NCBI GenBank assembly: GCA_964403545.1
Contig: CAYOGN010000222.1
Span: 1-13,647 of the forward strand
DNA length: 13,647 nucleotides
From: VYFG01 sp964403545
Lineage (GTDB): Bacteria > Pseudomonadota > Gammaproteobacteria > Arenicellales > Poriferihabitantaceae
Direction of reading: 5' to 3'
Part shown: positions 13,351-13,647 of the stretch, in pieces
How the letters are laid out: the number at the start of each line of letters is the position of its first letter
Numbering within the stretch: position 1 is the first letter of the stretch
Translations under genes and position numbers: made by a program
The notes under the pieces: model-generated
What the model was told of the DNA's origin: nothing
Databases searched by the model: none
What the model saw: only the letters and a program-made list of their open reading frames with translations

Positions 13351-13647
13351 TCAATATACGCGTTTCTTGGGTTCGATATAGTCAACTTCATCGGTCAGGG
13401 TCCAGGTATGAACAGGACGATAATCAATCTCGGGTTCGCCCTCCACACCATCGAGTGCGATCATACTGTGTTTCATCCAGGTTTCATCGTCACGATCCGG
13501 AAAATCCTCCCGCGCATGGGCCCCTCTGCTTTCTTGCCGATTTTCAGCTGCGAAAATCGATACTTTTGCCTGTTCCAGCAAATTCTCTAATTCGAATGTT
13601 TCAACAAGATCGGTATTCCACACCATCGATCGGTCGGTCACACCAAC
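13351..13647 (-). CDS. sdhA: Succinate dehydrogenase flavoprotein subunit, C-terminal 98 residues
   Basis: SdhA oxidises succinate to fumarate with covalently bound FAD. Only the C-terminal capping region is in the window; it opens with VGVTDRSM and holds the conserved stretch ESRGAHAREDFPDRDDE. It ends in YRPVHTWTLTDEVDYIEPKKRVY, close to mitochondrial and alphaproteobacterial SdhA and unlike the E. coli ending. The start and the FAD-binding region lie beyond the right edge. The stop is nine bases before sdhB, as in a standard sdhAB operon, and SdhE, which loads its FAD, follows sdhB. Confidence 0.97.
   Translation of the reverse strand, partial: VGVTDRSMVWNTDLVETFELENLLEQAKVSIFAAENRQESRGAHAREDFPDRDDETWMKHSMIALDGVEGEPEIDYRPVHTWTLTDEVDYIEPKKRVY

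Noticed and set aside
1..13647. Mobile elements, CRISPR arrays, tRNA or rRNA genes
   Set aside because: No transposase, integrase, repeat-spacer array or RNA gene pattern is visible on either strand.

Overview
The window is a stretch of gammaproteobacterial chromosome with every recognisable gene on the minus strand. Reading with transcription (high to low coordinates), the order aroQ-accB-accC-prmA-(DUF3426 zinc-ribbon protein)-dusB-fis-purH-purD is an arrangement known from Pseudomonas-like Gammaproteobacteria, and a Fis protein together with an SdhE/YgfX pair fits the same class. The genus cannot be fixed from the sequence. I see no tRNA, rRNA, insertion sequence, CRISPR array or phage gene.

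Region 1 (about 13647 to 11096) is the tail of a succinate dehydrogenase operon: the C-terminal end of sdhA, then sdhB, sdhE (the SdhA flavinylation factor), a ygfX/cptA-like membrane protein, and a class I glutamine amidotransferase whose GTG start overlaps the ygfX stop by four bases. sdhE is easily missed because its only plausible start is CTG, seven bases after a near-perfect Shine-Dalgarno sequence. Region 2 (about 11095 to 9651) holds an Lrp/AsnC-family regulator, a 314-base spacer with a perfect 12-bp AT-rich palindrome, an imperfect hairpin and a possible 22-codon ORF, and then a small protein that looks like a DUF4388-type domain plus a C-terminal IGP-motif domain.

Region 3 (9500 to 1) is the biosynthetic and housekeeping block: 3-dehydroquinate dehydratase, the biotin carrier and biotin carboxylase of acetyl-CoA carboxylase, the L11 methyltransferase, a membrane-anchored zinc-ribbon protein, tRNA-dihydrouridine synthase B, the nucleoid protein Fis (TTG start overlapping the dusB stop), PurH and PurD. 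Between purH and purD, which are usually adjacent, sits a 433-residue multidomain membrane protein: N-terminal alpha/beta-like domain, zinc ribbon, acidic linker, DUF2628-like membrane region, and a C-terminus resembling the end of type II secretion pseudopilin GspG.

The window is mostly ordinary core genome. The items most worth a second look are the purH-purD insert, the CTG-started sdhE, the glutamine amidotransferase coupled to the sdh tail, the DUF4388-like protein with the structured spacer upstream of it, and the hairpin that fills the accC-prmA gap. Many starts are non-ATG: GTG for accB, prmA, the DUF3426 gene, the amidotransferase and probably ygfX and the lrp gene, TTG for fis and CTG for sdhE.
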